DNA from: Heloderma charlesbogerti
Taxonomy: Eukaryota; Chordata; Lepidosauria; Squamata; Helodermatidae
Assembly (NCBI GenBank): GCA_026122225.1
Contig: JANEZZ010001899.1
Span: forward strand, 225,747-289,746
Reading direction: 5' to 3'
DNA: 64,000 nucleotides
A program made the translations under genes and the position numbers. Of the stretch, positions 45,961 to 57,879 are shown in pieces; positions within the stretch are counted from its first letter, which is position 1; every line of letters begins with the position of its first letter. Below the pieces are notes generated by a model that was not told where the DNA came from, did no database searches, and worked only from the letters and a program-made list of their open reading frames with translations.

Positions 45961-46227
45961 ATCCAGATATAACATATAAGTACTTCTCATACTGTTTCCA
46001 TGTAGATCGGCCCCTGGATTTTAAAACTCCTCCTTAATGCTGAAGGTGATGTGGGCCACATCCTCTAACACACACACTCTAAATCAAACCTCCCATCATG
46101 GCAACTTTCCCCATCCTTGGAACCCTTGATGTGCTGGGGGTCCAAGGATTCTTTCTATTCTGAAAGAAGAGAGATTTGTTAGAATAGATTACAAATGACG
46201 TTCACTCCCAAGGCAAGTACATTGGTT

Positions 46228-46233
46228 TTTATT
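46228..46233 (-). promoter_or_regulatory. Candidate polyadenylation signal of V2R gene C
   Basis: AATAAA on the minus strand, about 30 bases downstream of the gene C stop codon. Position and orientation fit a polyadenylation signal. Hexamers of this kind also occur by chance in AT-rich sequence, so this is a positional inference. Confidence 0.4.
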
Positions 46234-46262
46234 ACCACCATGCTGTACAAAATAAGTGTATT

Positions 46263-47176
46263 TCAATCATATGCAGTCTTTTGTTTCATCATTAGATGCT
46301 CCTTTTTATTCAGATCTGGCCTCAATACAATAATGTAGCTTTTGGGGATGAAAATGCAACCCTGTAATCCCAAACTGGAGGCCAAGATGGAGAAGACCTG
46401 CACAGCCACCATGTATTTACCTTTGGTGCTCAGGTAGGTCGGCACAAAGGACACCCACACACTGCAAAACACCAACATGCTGAAGGTGATCAACTTGGCT
46501 TCGTTGAATGCCCCAGGCAGTTTCCTGGCTAGGAAAGCCACAATCAAACAAATGGCAGCTAGAAAGCCCATGTAACCAAGTGTGATATAAAACATAATGG
46601 CAGACCCTTCATTGCATTGCAGGATGATGTGCCCAGGTTGGGAAAGCATGTCAGAGTCTGGAAATGGAGGAAAGATTCCAAGCCAGACAATGCAGGTGCC
46701 AATTTGAACACTAGAGGAAGAGATTACAATAGAGTTTGCCAAACTGCTCCCCAGCCATTTCCTCATCCTGCTTCCTGGCTTGGTGGCTACAAATGCCACC
46801 ACCACCATGATCGTTTTGGCCAACAAACAAGAGACGGCAACCGAGAAGATGATGCTGAAGGCAGTTTGTCGGAGAAGGCAGGTCACCTTCTGGGGCTGAC
46901 CAATGAATAGGAAGGAGGACAAAAAGGAAAGCAGCAGGGAGATGAGGAGCATGTAGGTGAGGTTGCGGTTGTTGGCTCTGACTACTGGAGTTTCTCGATA
47001 TTTAATGAAGATAACTAAAAGAAGGCCAGTGGTTAGGGACAAGAAAAGGGAAAAGAAAGTGAGGATGATCCCCAACATTCCTTTGTAGGAGAGAAAGTTG
47101 ATGAGCTTAGGAACACAATGAACTTGGTCCTTGTTTGGATGTTGATCATCTGGACACTTTTTGCAATGGCCTGCAT
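46263..47176 (-). CDS. V2R gene C, exon 6 (seven-transmembrane exon)
   Basis: Last coding exon of a vomeronasal type-2 receptor, a family C GPCR of vomeronasal sensory neurons that detects peptide or protein cues. It opens with the end of the cysteine-rich domain ([16 protein letters not shown]), followed by seven hydrophobic segments: TM1 near [16 protein letters not shown]2 near [16 protein letters not shown]3 near [17 protein letters not shown]5 near [17 protein letters not shown], and the hallmark [12 protein letters not shown] before TM6. After TM7 comes [13 protein letters not shown], where the family usually has PKCYII. The acceptor is a pyrimidine tract ending TTCTTCTTCAG just upstream of 47176. 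The exon starts with the last two bases of a codon, matching the single base left by exon 5. The stop is TGA at 46263-46265. The frame is open over the whole 914 bp, so this exon looks functional. Confidence 0.95.
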
Positions 47177-47524
47177 CTGAAGAAGAAGAGGAAAGACCAG
47201 CTGAAGCATTATTATAATCCAGACTTATGCAAGTGGTGCTGCCCTGAAAACATTTTGGACTGCAATCCCCAGCATTGCTGACCATTGTACATAATGGTTT
47301 GGACTGATGGCAGTTGAATTCCAGAACATCTGCTGGGAATCATGTTGGGGAAAGCTGCTACACTCAATTTTACATAATTCTTAGTCAGTGGTCTATTATG
47401 GTCTCCAAAACAGGGGTGGACAGTAAATTGATCTCCAGATGTTTTAGAATTCACATCCCAGCTTTCTCTCCATTCGTCATGTTAGCAGGAGCCTTTGGAA
47501 ATTGAATTACAAACAACTGGAGAT

Positions 47525-48078
47525 TGTCAGGGTGGAAACTGAGCCCATAGAGCCCCAGAGCAGTTCTGGTTCTGAGGAAGAGCAACAACCCGTGGGAAAG
47601 GAGCTCGCTCATCGCTCACAGGCACAGCGGCAGGGAGAGATTCCTCCTGCCTACATTCCTGATAGAGATAGTGACACTGGCAGCGAGAGAGTGGGGGATG
47701 GGGTCTTGCTGGATGCTTGGCACAGATTCAGGGAGCAGTGCCAGATGGAGGGCGCCGAGAGGAGTCGCTCTGCCCACTTGGCGCTAAATCAACGGTCATG
47801 TCCCGAGGACCTACTGGCAAGAGGGAGGACCTCTCCATAGCCCATAAGTTCAGAGGTTTCCTGCTCTTCTCCTTCAAACAGGGACCAACTGCCTTACCTA
47901 GAGCTTAGGCTACTCTGCTAACTACCCCAGTGCAGTTCCTTGCTTAGTCACTGGTGATTAGCATCTGAAAGAGTCATTAAGTTGTAAAGGAATAAAGCCT
48001 TGGAAAGAATCCTCCTCGTCTGTGTCTTGTGTTGGCTATTGGAGGGGACTGTAAGAGGCAGCTAGGGCGCTCCTGACA
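47525..48078 (+). mobile_element. Solo LTR in intron 5 of V2R gene C
   Basis: A 554-bp solo LTR, antisense to gene C. It begins TGTCAGGGTGG and ends GCTCCTGACA, with a perfect 5-bp duplication GAGAT (47520-47524 and 48079-48083). AATAAA at 47991-47996 is a likely polyadenylation signal near the end of the LTR. It belongs to the same family as the LTR at 28161-28689. No internal retroviral genes lie next to it, so it is a recombined remnant. Confidence 0.9.
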
Positions 48079-48083
48079 GAGAT

Positions 48084-49484
48084 CTACTTTCTGCCCACCC
48101 CTGCCATATCAGATATGTTAAGGGTGAAAGCATAGATGCCATGAGAGGAAGGTGAAACAAGGATTTTGGAGAGCAAAAACTAACAAAATGAATTAGGGTT
48201 GAAATGGGGCCAGATTTAAGAATGTCATGCCACAGTATGTGGTGGTGGCCTGTAGCATTAAACAAAGATAAGGTACATACATGGAGGTTAGGTATATCAA
48301 TACCTTGTAATCATGGTGCCTATATTGTGGCCTTCCCATCCCTTTTCATCATGTGCCATGTCTTTTTATATTGTAAGCCTGTCAGCAGGGACTATCTTTA
48401 TTCTGATTAATTGTAGGCCACCCTAGGAGCCTTTTTTTGCTGATGAGCAGGATAAAAATACTTTGAATAAACAATTAATTAATACATATATACATCCTAC
48501 AGTCTGCTTCTGCATACCACTTGATGATAGTAACAACAGGAGAGGGCTATTTCCTTCATTTCCTGCTTACGTGCTTCTCGGAGGCACCTGGCTGGATGCT
48601 TTGGGAACAGCCTGCTGGACTAGATGGTCCATTGATGTGAACCAACAGGGCTCTGCCTCTGTTCAATGGCAGGGGACATATTTTGCATGGAGAAGGTTGC
48701 AGGTTCAGTCCTCTGCATCACCAACCCAAACGTATCCCAGAAAGAAGGTCCAGGAATCCCCTCGCCTGAGATTTTGCCCAAGATTCTAGATTCTCTACCA
48801 GTCAAAGTCACTCCATGGGTGAGCGGCTTCATTGGCCAGGGATGTGGTCAGTTGCCTGCTCTGGATGGGGTTACTCTTCTCTGAAGGAGCAGGAGTGTAG
48901 TCTCAAAACTGGAATTCTGTGATGCACTTTATGTGGGCCTGCCTTAAGGTGGGTATGGAAACTAGGGTCGTGCATCGCTTCAGTGCTAAATCCAAATACC
49001 AAAGCCAATTGGGGCCCTTCAGGGGAACCTCTGTGCGATTCGATGTAAATCAGACCAGCACCAAGGTGCTCCAAAGCGAAGCAGGTCACCGATGCAGGGC
49101 CTCCATCCACCTCAGAGATTCGGAGCTATTCTGATGCCTTCTGAAGCCCAGACAGTCTGTCTTGACAAGGTATAAACTGGAGGAAGATCAGGGAGGGGGG
49201 TAGGAGGAGGAGGGAGGAAGGGGAGAGGAGGAGAGGGGGGAAGGGGAAAGGAGGAGGAGGGAGGGGGTTTTGGTGAATGGCAACTCTAGTTGCCAAATTA
49301 GGGCTGAACGTAACGCAGCAGTCTCCAACCAGTTATCGTGGTGGAGGAAGGTGGGGTGGATACTGGATATATTGGAGATCAGCCTGCATTTGTCTCATTG
49401 TGGGAGAGAGAGCTGGTGCTTACAGTTAGAGAGAGCTGGGTCAGTTAGTTGGGTAGATCTGTGTTTTGTGTGTGTGTGTGACAT
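48084..49484. other. Intron 5 of gene C, repeat debris
   Basis: A SINE trace lies near 48590-48720 (CTGGACTAGATGGTCCATTG). A dispersed repeat at 48960-49150 is an inverted relative of 5225-5420. A purine-rich GGA tract lies at about 49190-49268. I see no coding sequence. Confidence 0.5.
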
Positions 49485-50071
49485 TAGGGATGTACGAAAG
49501 GGACTTACCTTGTCCCGCAGCTTTTTTCGCGGTGGGGGGGAGGCGCTTCGCTTCTCCCCCGGAAGTTCATGCGAGGGGGGGTGTCTTCCCGCCTCACCTG
49601 GCCAAAATTCAGGCCGGGGGGGAGGCTTCCCACCTCGCCCGGCCAAAATTCAGGCCGGGGAGAAGCGCCCCATCTCCCCGGCTGCGAACTATTTATTTGC
49701 ATTGCCCTTATTTTCGCCGTAGTCTACGTAAATCTTTACGTAGACTACAGGAACCAAATAAGGAACGCGAATGACGGCTCCCTATGGGGGCCGCCATTTT
49801 CATACGCGTTTTTTTTTTTTTTTCAAAGTCACCCGTGATAGGCTATGTGACGATTAACGTAGCCTATCACGGCTGACTTTGCAAATCTAGCCGTGACAGG
49901 CTACGTTAATCGTTACGTAGCCTATCACAGGGGCGTTGTTTTTTTTTTTACTTTTCTTGTAATGGCGGCGGTGGCAGCCAGTCGAAAGACCGGCTGTCGC
50001 CCCCGCCCCTGACGAAGACCTGCTGAACCGCCGCTGGGACCCGCCGCCGGGAGTGACATTCGTAAAAGGTA
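49485..50071 (+). mobile_element. Palindromic element, L part, joined to a BovB fragment
   Basis: Starts TAGGGATGTACGAAAGGGAC (L), with GC-rich repeats and palindromes on GTAGTCTACGTAAATCTTTA and GTGATAGGCTATGTGACGAT. The exon-like module (GTAATGGCGGCGGTGGCAGC) runs to AAAAGGTA. At this splice-donor-like point the sequence switches to BovB. Confidence 0.8.
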
Positions 50072-50637
50072 CGATGTACTCTGCATATAAGTCAAATAAG
50101 CAGGGAGACAATATGCAGCCTTGTCGTACTCCTTTCCCAATTTCGAACCAATCGGTTGTTCCATGTCTGGTTCTTATTGTTGCTTCTTGACACTCGTACA
50201 GATTTCTCAGGAGACAGGTGGTGTGGTACCCCCATCTCTTTCAGAATTTGCCACAGTTTGTTGTGATCCACACAATCAAAGGCTTTAGCATAGTCAATGA
50301 AGCAGAAATAGACGTTTTTCTGGAATTCTCTTGCTTTCTCCATGATCCAGCGAAAGTTGGCGATTTGATCTCTGGTTCCTCTGCCTCTTCGAAACCCAGC
50401 TTGTACTTCTGGTAGTTCTCAGTTCACATACTTCTGAAGCCTAGCTTGTAGGATTTTGAGCATCACCTTGCTGGCATGTGAAATAAACGCAATTGTACGG
50501 TAGTTTGAACACTCTTTGGCATTGCCCTTCTTTGGAATTGGAATGTAAACTGACCTTTTCCAGTCTTGTGGCCACTGTTGAGTGTTCCAAATTTGTTGGC
50601 ATATTGAGTGCAGCACTTTAACAGCATCATCTTTTAG
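50072..50637 (-). mobile_element. Internal BovB fragment between palindromic element parts
   Basis: Minus-strand BovB reverse transcriptase sequence (WPQDWKRSVYIPIPKKGNA; FCFIDYAKAFDCVDHNKLW), from GATGTACTCTGCATATAAGT to AACAGCATCATCTTTTAGG. It lacks both BovB ends. It lies between two pieces of palindromic element, so it did not arrive by normal retrotransposition at this spot. Confidence 0.85.
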
Positions 50638-50919
50638 GCCAAAATAAGGAATAAGGATTGTGTATGTGCTTTTCTTTTTTTTTACTCAGCTGTGATAGGC
50701 TACGTAAACATTTACGTAGTAGCCTATCACGGCTGACTGCAGGGATGCAAACGGCGGCGGCTACAGCTGCCACCATTTACGGGCCGGCCGGCCAGGATTC
50801 GGGGGTGGAGGGATGGAGCGCCTCCCCCCCCAGCCAGAATTTCGGGGGGAGGGACGGAGCGCCTCCCCCCCACCGCGAATCAAATTTCGTTAAAGGTAAG
50901 TGACTTTCTTACATCCCTA
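50638..50919 (-). mobile_element. Palindromic element, L end at right
   Basis: CCAAAATAAGGAATAAGGAT, a palindrome at GTGATAGGCTACGTAAACAT with partner, GC-rich subterminal repeats, and the end GGTAAGTGACTTTCTTACAT followed by CCCTA at 50919. Confidence 0.78.
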
Positions 50920-51129
50920 AAAAAGGTATGGCCATTTCTGTTTTCAAATTGAAGACAATGGGGAAATGTCAAACCTGAATGGTTTCGATATCCGAATCTC
51001 GCTTCGGATCCAAATCCGAAGCAAAACAAATGGGTTCCGAATCAGTCAGAAATTAAGCAAGGCTGCTTTGGAAGGTCCAAAGCGGCAACCAAAGCGAAGT
51101 TGGGTGGTCGGTGCACAGCCCTAGTGGAA

Positions 51130-51570
51130 CCACCATATGGTGATGAACAACCAGCTTGGTTGCTAATAAGAGCAGCTTATCCCCAGGACATTACAACTAT
51201 GCTGAGGGAACTGCACTAGCTCCCTGTATGCTGCAGGTCTGGGTGGAAAGTATCTGTACTCTTTTACAAACCTTTAATCAACTCAGGACCAGGATTCTTC
51301 ATAGATCAACTGAAACCCTACCGGACTACTCAGATCACTGCACTCATCAGGGGGTACTATTGGGGTAAACTGCACACAACACTGTCTTTAAATACTGGTT
51401 TTTCCATTTATGTGTGAAGCTCGCAGTACAGCGGAGACTGAAAGTGTCATGAAGCACACAAGGAGAACGCTGGTGAATCATGCTGAAGACTCCACCGACT
51501 GGTTGCTTCCCCCTCTGTACTCCATTACTTTGGCTATTGGGCAGTATAGAAATAAAATAAATAAATAAAA
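51130..51570 (+). mobile_element. L2-like LINE 3' fragment
   Basis: CACTAGCTCCCTGTATGCTG resembles the coding 3' end, and GGGCAGTATAGAAATAAAAT followed by AAATAAATAAA is the typical 3' end. No open frame remains. Confidence 0.6.
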
Positions 51571-51745
51571 TTACTTCAAGATGTTTCTTTTGACACCCTT
51601 GGTTAAATTAGTTAATGAACATTTTAATAATTAATTAGGAACAAATCAAGAAAGGAACCCATGCCTAAAACAACCCTTCCCAGAATATGTCAATGCATGT
51701 GTGCCCTGTTCCTAAAGAGAAGCGCTTGGCTCCAGAGTAACCTAC

Positions 51746-51872
51746 CTTCCTGCATGGAGATTGTTCCTTCTGGACATGGGACACAAGCATAGCAACAGAT
51801 GGGCTCTCCTTCCTTAATCGACTTGGCATATCCAGGCCGACAACTTTCAGTACATCGAGAAAAAGGCGCGGC
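51746..51872 (-). CDS. V2R gene C, exon 5 (cysteine-rich domain)
   Basis: A 127-bp exon encoding the cysteine-rich linker between the ligand-binding domain and the membrane domain. The translation runs [18 protein letters not shown], then [17 protein letters not shown], with the cysteine spacing typical of V2Rs. The acceptor ends GGATAG. The donor is GAAG|GTAGG. It begins in phase 0 and ends with one extra base (G), which joins AT from exon 6 to make Asp ([11 protein letters not shown]). The exon is open and its length is typical for the family. The intron to exon 6 is about 4.6 kb and contains a solo LTR, a BovB fragment and palindromic DNA elements. Confidence 0.92.
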
Positions 51873-51990
51873 CTATCCATGAAGAGAATGACAATATAGG
51901 AAAATTTCTTAGTCTGAGAGTTTTATATATATCGGTAGAAAGGAGTTATACTTTTCTATAAGAGGGAACTTTTAGTTGGTGCCTCCTAGC

Positions 51991-52757
51991 TAGGGATGGC
52001 AGAGAATTCTGCCATGGATCTCGGTGAGGCCGAATTCCAGTGCATTTGGCCCCCTGAAATCTGTGGCTGAATGGCCTGCCACCCCCTACGCCCCCGCAGA
52101 TCCTCCCCGGGATGAGACTTACCTGGGGCGGATCTTCCGAGGCGGCAGCAACTCCGGCGGCAACTGCGGCGGCGGCGGCTGCAGCGGCTGGTTTTCCGAC
52201 CGACTGCCGCCACCGCCATTTGCAGTCTTGTCAGGGGGTTGTTTTTTTTACAAGATGTGATAGGCTACGTAAAGACTTATGTAGCCTATCACATCTGGCT
52301 TAAAAAAAAAATCGTACGCAAATGGTGGCGGCTATGGCCGCCGCCATTTGCGTTCCTTATTTTTGGCTGTCTTAGTCTACGTAAATATTTACGTAGACTA
52401 AGACGGCCAAAATAAGGGCAACGCAAATAGCGTAGCGGACGCTATTTGTGTTCCCCCTTATTTTCACCATCTTAGTCTACGTAGATATTTACGTAGACTA
52501 AGATGGCCAAAAAGAAGGAACGCAAATGGTGGCGGCCATAGCCGCCGCCATTTGTGTATGCACTTTTTGTGTGTGTTTTTTAAGCCAGACGTGATAGGCT
52601 ACATAAGTCTTTACGTAGCCTATCACAGCTGACTACAGGGACGCAAACGGCAGCGGCTACGGCTGCCGCCATTTGCGTCCCTGCTAGCCAGTTGCCGGAT
52701 TCCCCCCCCCCAGCGGAACCCGGCGGAGCCAGGTAAGGGGAGTTTCATACATCCCTA
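51991..52757 (-). mobile_element. Palindromic hAT-like element in intron 4 of V2R gene C
   Basis: A 767-bp element from TAGGGATGGCAGAGAATTCT (R) to GGAGTTTCATACATCCCTA (L). It is flanked by CTCCTAGC (51983-51990) and CCCCTAGC (52758-52765), 7 of 8 matching. The core 52335-52550 is a larger palindrome centred near 52438, with TTAGTCTACGTAAATATTTA palindromes in each arm. Confidence 0.9.
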
Positions 52758-54322
52758 CCCCTAGCTCCTTTTTGGTGGCTGTTTTTGTGTTGATGGAATA
52801 AAAGCAGAGGCAGTCTGCAATCTGGTGCTTGAAAGGAACAATTGAAGGCACAATCCTATGTATATTAAGACTGAAAGACGTCCTTCAACTCTCAGCATCC
52901 CACAGCCAACATGGCTGTCTGAAGCATCCTGGGAGTTGGAGGAGCTTTTTCTGTCTAAACCTGCATGGGATTGGGCCTTAAAGCATCCCTAATCGACCCC
53001 TGTGCACATTGTAACAAAAATTAAAATAATCCAAGAAAATATTACTTCGGTTTGGGCCCAGATTCTCCTGTGACAACAGCAACTCCCATTCCACAGAGAA
53101 TCAAATGAATTTCATATCATGAGTGCAGAACGGTGGGGGCCAACCACACAACATTAAGATGATGGTGATGATGATGAAGATGATATGCTCAGAGCCACAC
53201 AGAGTCTTTGTAACCCAGCAACAAATTGTGAGATTGTCTGAATTCCACCTCTTTTCATAACCTCAAAGAATCACCTGCCATATTAAAGACTAACAAATTC
53301 ACTTTGGACTAAGTTTTGTAGGCACCGTTCATCAGATCCAGATGGACCTCTTTTCATACCTATTCAGAAGTAACAGGGAGAAGCTGCACAGTACAAAAAT
53401 TCATCTTATGTTTGTCTCCTCCTCACAAGTAAAGAGGACTGGATTACTCAGGACTTACGATGGGAAAGCATACCTGCAAAGCTGAGTGGTGGGTAGTGGG
53501 GAGGTATAATAAAGGATTTAGGAGGATATTTAACAAATAAAGTGGCAAAAGACATTAAAGACAGAGTTTAAAAAATATCCCAAATGCAGTGAAAAAAGAC
53601 ATTGTAACAACCTTTCAAATTAATATATACTGAAATCTCTCTCATTCTCATTCACACACACACATACACAAACAGATCCACCCCCTTCACACAGAACACC
53701 CATGCCTTAAAGCAAATTAGGGGCCAACACCTGCACAGGTGACCCAGATATTGCCATACAATTGCACACATGATGGGATGTGGGGGGATCTTTCCCTACA
53801 CTGCCCTGCTTCCCTGTCCCCTCTGCTGGCTTCTGTGAAATGGGTAATTTATGATGGCCATGCCCCCCAGAACAGCCATTATGCAAATGGGCACACCCCA
53901 TCATGGAAGCCATTTTATGACAGCCCCCACAAGATCTCACAACATTTCAAATCTCCTTTGTAAACAATATAGCAGAACACTGGCCTGGCAAACTTCACAG
54001 AAGGCCTCCAAGCATTCCTTAAAATGATACTAAACCTTTTCCATTTATACGCACTATGTTATTTTAGTATAAATTAATAGATTGAGAAGCACAGTCCTAA
54101 AGTGTTCTGTACAATAGCTAACAAACTGATAGAACTTAAGGCTGCAATCCTATGCCCACTTACCTGGGACTAAGCCCAATTGAACTTAATGGGCAAGCCT
54201 TATTGAACTCAATGGGACAAATTTTGCAGTAGACATATATCAGATTGCCTGGGAAGGTATAGGAATGTAATAAATAAATGAAGTATTAAAGGGCATCAAA
54301 TGAAAAGAGTAGTTTCTCTAAC

Positions 54323-54550
54323 CTGCTTAAAGCTCTTTGGCCACACAATGGCATTCTGATCGATGGTGAACTTGATCTCCGTGGAGGCCTGTCTCTCTAT
54401 GGTCCCAACTTCCACTCTAGCAGTGGACATATTGGGAAAAACCACCCAGTTGACAATATAAAAGTCAGATGCCAGTTCCCCATGCTCATTCATATAAGCT
54501 CCATCCATCGAAGTATTGTAAAGATGGAATTCTCTCAGGAAAGGGTGTAA
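54323..54550 (-). CDS. V2R gene C, exon 4
   Basis: A 228-bp exon (76 codons, phase 0 to 0) encoding the end of the extracellular ligand-binding domain. It includes YMNEHGELASDFYIVNWVV and later KFTIDQNAIVWPKSF. The acceptor is CATTCTAG|TTACACCC and the donor is CTTTAAGCAG|GTTAGAG. The donor differs from gene A (GTAGGAG) but keeps GT. No stop or frameshift is seen. The length equals exon 4 of gene A, which supports both boundary calls. Confidence 0.93.
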
Positions 54551-55109
54551 CTAGAATGAAATAGAAAAAGAAAACACTTGAGAATTTCTGGAAAGTCTCT
54601 GGTACATATTGGGTCTGCCCATCTGGAGCTCTAATGCACACTGATTCTTCCAGCCACTGAGCCCTGTATAATTATTATGGCTGGGATATGGTATCTTAGC
54701 CTGTACGCAGAATTCCCATTTTCTAGGAGAGTTCTGTGCACAGTCAAGCAAATGTTGTCATATCTTTCCTTGAGCCTATGCGACTCAAGGCAAAGTGGGC
54801 AGTTCTTGTAAATCTCTAAATCCATCCAGGTAGTGATCTCAACATGACAAATAGAAAATGTTCTGCACCTCCATACCCAGATCACCAGAGGAATATCATC
54901 TGATACAGCCATGAAGACCTAAGTCACTCCCAACAGGGCTGCCTCTGCATGAATGTTGAAGTGACTCAATAATCTTATCTAGGAGACCACAACATTACCA
55001 ACTGAAACCCCCTGGCTAGCTCAAGTTGGTACACTGTTGAGTGGCAGGGTAGGAGTTACACACATGGAATCCCCATTTGGTTGCATGAAGATTTTCAAAA
55101 GAATATTGA

Positions 55110-55340
55110 ATCAACAATGGCTGGGGCACCTGATACACTAACTCTACCACTACTTCCCTGCCGCCATGGGGGTTCAAATCCCCACTACAGCTTTTCTGTA
55201 AAGCTCAATAGATTGCCTTGCCAGTCACAAGCACTCAGCTTAACCTAATTTGCAGGGCTGTTGTGAAGACAAAGATGGGGAGGATGACATGTGTGCCACC
55301 TTGAGCTCCTTGGAAGAAAGGTGTGGTATAATGTACTCAG
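55110..55340 (+). mobile_element. Old tRNA-derived SINE in V2R intron 3 (gene C)
   Basis: Counterpart of the SINE at 26605-26848. It reads GGGGTTCAAATCCCCACTAC, GCCAGTCACAAGCACTCAGC and GCAGGGCTGTTGTGAAGACA. It is uninterrupted here and provides the empty-site reference for the two insertions in gene A. Confidence 0.72.
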
Positions 55341-55370
55341 TGTTTGACATGTGTAAAGGAAAAGGAATAC

Positions 55371-56180
55371 CTGCCATGGCTGGAACCTTTGAAGTGCCTG
55401 CTTCTCTCCGCCAGCCATCCTCATTCCATTTGATCTGGATGAGTATGCAGCATGTAAAGTCCGTGCCACAGCCTGGATGGAACTGTAAATATTGTAGGAG
55501 TCTTGAGATAGGATCCTTTCAATCACATCCTGGGGCAGGTTCTCCCAGGTGTCTTTTTCTCTGCATCTTTCCCAGACTTTCACAGACAGCACATGACTGG
55601 AATTTAAACAATGAAATGCGGTCTCCCCAAAATGCTTGATAGCATTGGCAAATGATTCAAAATTGTCATATTGCGTCCGCTTGTCTTTCTTGACTGAGAA
55701 TGACAAAGAAACTTGGTTGTGCTGGAAATCAACCATTTGGTACATGGAGCTGACACTGAGTTCCTGCAGAGCCGTTGAAATCCAAACTTTCCCCACAGTT
55801 TGTTTTGTTATCTGTTCAGCTCTGTGCATTATGAATACTACAGTTACTATGATCTGAGAGTCCACTGGACAAACAGCTACATTGACTTGAGTTTTTACAA
55901 AACATGAAACCACATCGAAAATCCTTCCCCAATTCTGCACGGGAATGCTTTCTGAGAAGGCAATGCAAATTCCGTTCCTGATCACCACAGGTGTGAAGCT
56001 GCTCATGAACCGTTCTCCATTGTCATTGTCTGGAGCCAGGAGACTGATCCAAGTCCATCTGAAATGCAGGAGCAGTTTGACAATCCCCAGGTATGGAGGT
56101 TCTGGTTTGGGGACCATCCGGTAACGAAAGGGGATCTTTGGTGTATCCTTGGGACCTTCACTGACAAACCCATAACTGAC
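55371..56180 (-). CDS. V2R gene C, exon 3 (ligand-binding core)
   Basis: The large central exon (810 bp, 270 codons, phase 0 to 0) of the Venus flytrap ligand-binding domain. It starts VSYGFVSEGPKDTP and continues [36 protein letters not shown], and later KVWISTALQEL. It ends ALQRFQPWQ at the donor CAG|GTATTCC. The YRMVP and HFRWTW motifs are V2R signatures. The acceptor is CTAG|GTCAGTTATG. The frame is uninterrupted. The same exon has identical length in gene A, and in copy B it is broken several times. Confidence 0.94.
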
Positions 56181-57879
56181 CTAGTAAAGAAGGGAAGAGA
56201 TTGGGAATTTTCAAAAATAATATGCATCTTCACACTTGAATCAGTGTGAGGAAGGTGCACACTTTTTGAAAAATATACATAGAAATGTGCACTTTCCCCA
56301 CTTGAATGAGCAAAAACAAGTCAAAAAGAAAATAATCTTTGTGGTTGATTTTGGAGTATTTCGGGAAGTTCAAAAATCACTGTTTCAACCATCACTTCCC
56401 AATTCCCAGTTGGTAAACTGATCAAGCTAAGAGAAAACCAGCTTAGACAATTATGGTAAAAGGCACATTTGAAATCTGAGCCCCCAATCACATATTTGCT
56501 CCACACAAAGAGGAAAATATTATCTATGAGAGTCAATGGGAGCATGAAGCCTCAGATTCTGGTCATGATCAAAGCAGACTGACTCCAAGTCAGGCTGAGC
56601 AGAATGGGGCCAGTTTCCAAAGCACTGAATCAGGGTCAGTGCACAGTCAAAGTGGGGGCCAGTGCACACCTTTACTCTGCAGCCCCTTCCCACCTTTGCC
56701 CCGCAACGATTGTCAGTGGCACCTTGTTCTAGAATGCCTTGCTAAAGTTCCAGTACCTGCGGTGGTATGGCCATGGACACCAGTTGCTGGGGAATATGGG
56801 CGGGAGGGTGCTATTGCTTCGGCGTCCTGCTTGTGGTTTCCTGGCCGACAGCTGGCTGGCCTCTGCGGGGACAAAATGCTGGACTAGATGGGACCTTGGT
56901 CTGCTCTAGCAGGGTTCTTCTTATGATTGTGTGTTCTTATGATGGGGGTGGGTGGAAAGGAATTTTATGTTGGGTTTTTGTAAGTGGACAAAAACTACAT
57001 TACAAAAAGTAGAGTCATTTCCACAAAAGTAGTTGCCATAATAGATAGGCAATTTTATCAGACGCACAAAATTCTTTGTCCGTTTTACAAAATGGAAGTT
57101 GTCCAAAGGAAATTTAATTATGTGAATATTTTATATATATTCCAGGGGGACTGTTGGATGGACGTTGATAGAGGGATCTTCTGGTCAAGGCATGTGCACT
57201 AATTCCAGGGTTGTTTTTACTTATAAAATTGAAACATTTATACCCCATACTTCAGTAGTACAACTTCCTGGGTGATTTTCAGTAACCCTAAAAATACAAT
57301 GTTTGATCCAGCCTAAATTAGTCTAAGTAATATCCCATTGAAATCAATGTGACAAGTCAGCTGTGATTGAAGTGCCACTGAGAGCAATGGGATTATGTGT
57401 GATGGAATTACGTTGCTTCCTTGGGGGGATTCTGATGGGAGGTCCAGAAGATGATGTCTTCACTTTGTAACCCTCCCATGCTTCCACACTTCTAGGACTT
57501 TTGGTTGCTAGAAAAATAAACATTAAGGAGAACGCAGTCCAAAGTTCTGCAGAATGCCTTTGGAGAGTTACTGCTAGCTGGCTACCATCTGGAAGCACCC
57601 TTAGTCTGGATTCAACACAATATCAAAACCTGAAAACTCACTGCACCTTTTGTACTGTTTCACAACTCCACTGTGCAGAGGTGACAGTGGACAAATGAAA
57701 TAACAGTGTATTCTAAGGAAGGGAAAACCTCTCTCAGACCATATTCAGCTCTTCTGATGCATGCTGCCTGTCTCCAGCTTTACATGGTGATGCCCAGCTC
57801 AATACCACCTCCTGATCATCGCTGGAGAGACTGCAAAGTGGAAATGCACTCAGCATTCATCCTTCACCACCGTTCATAC

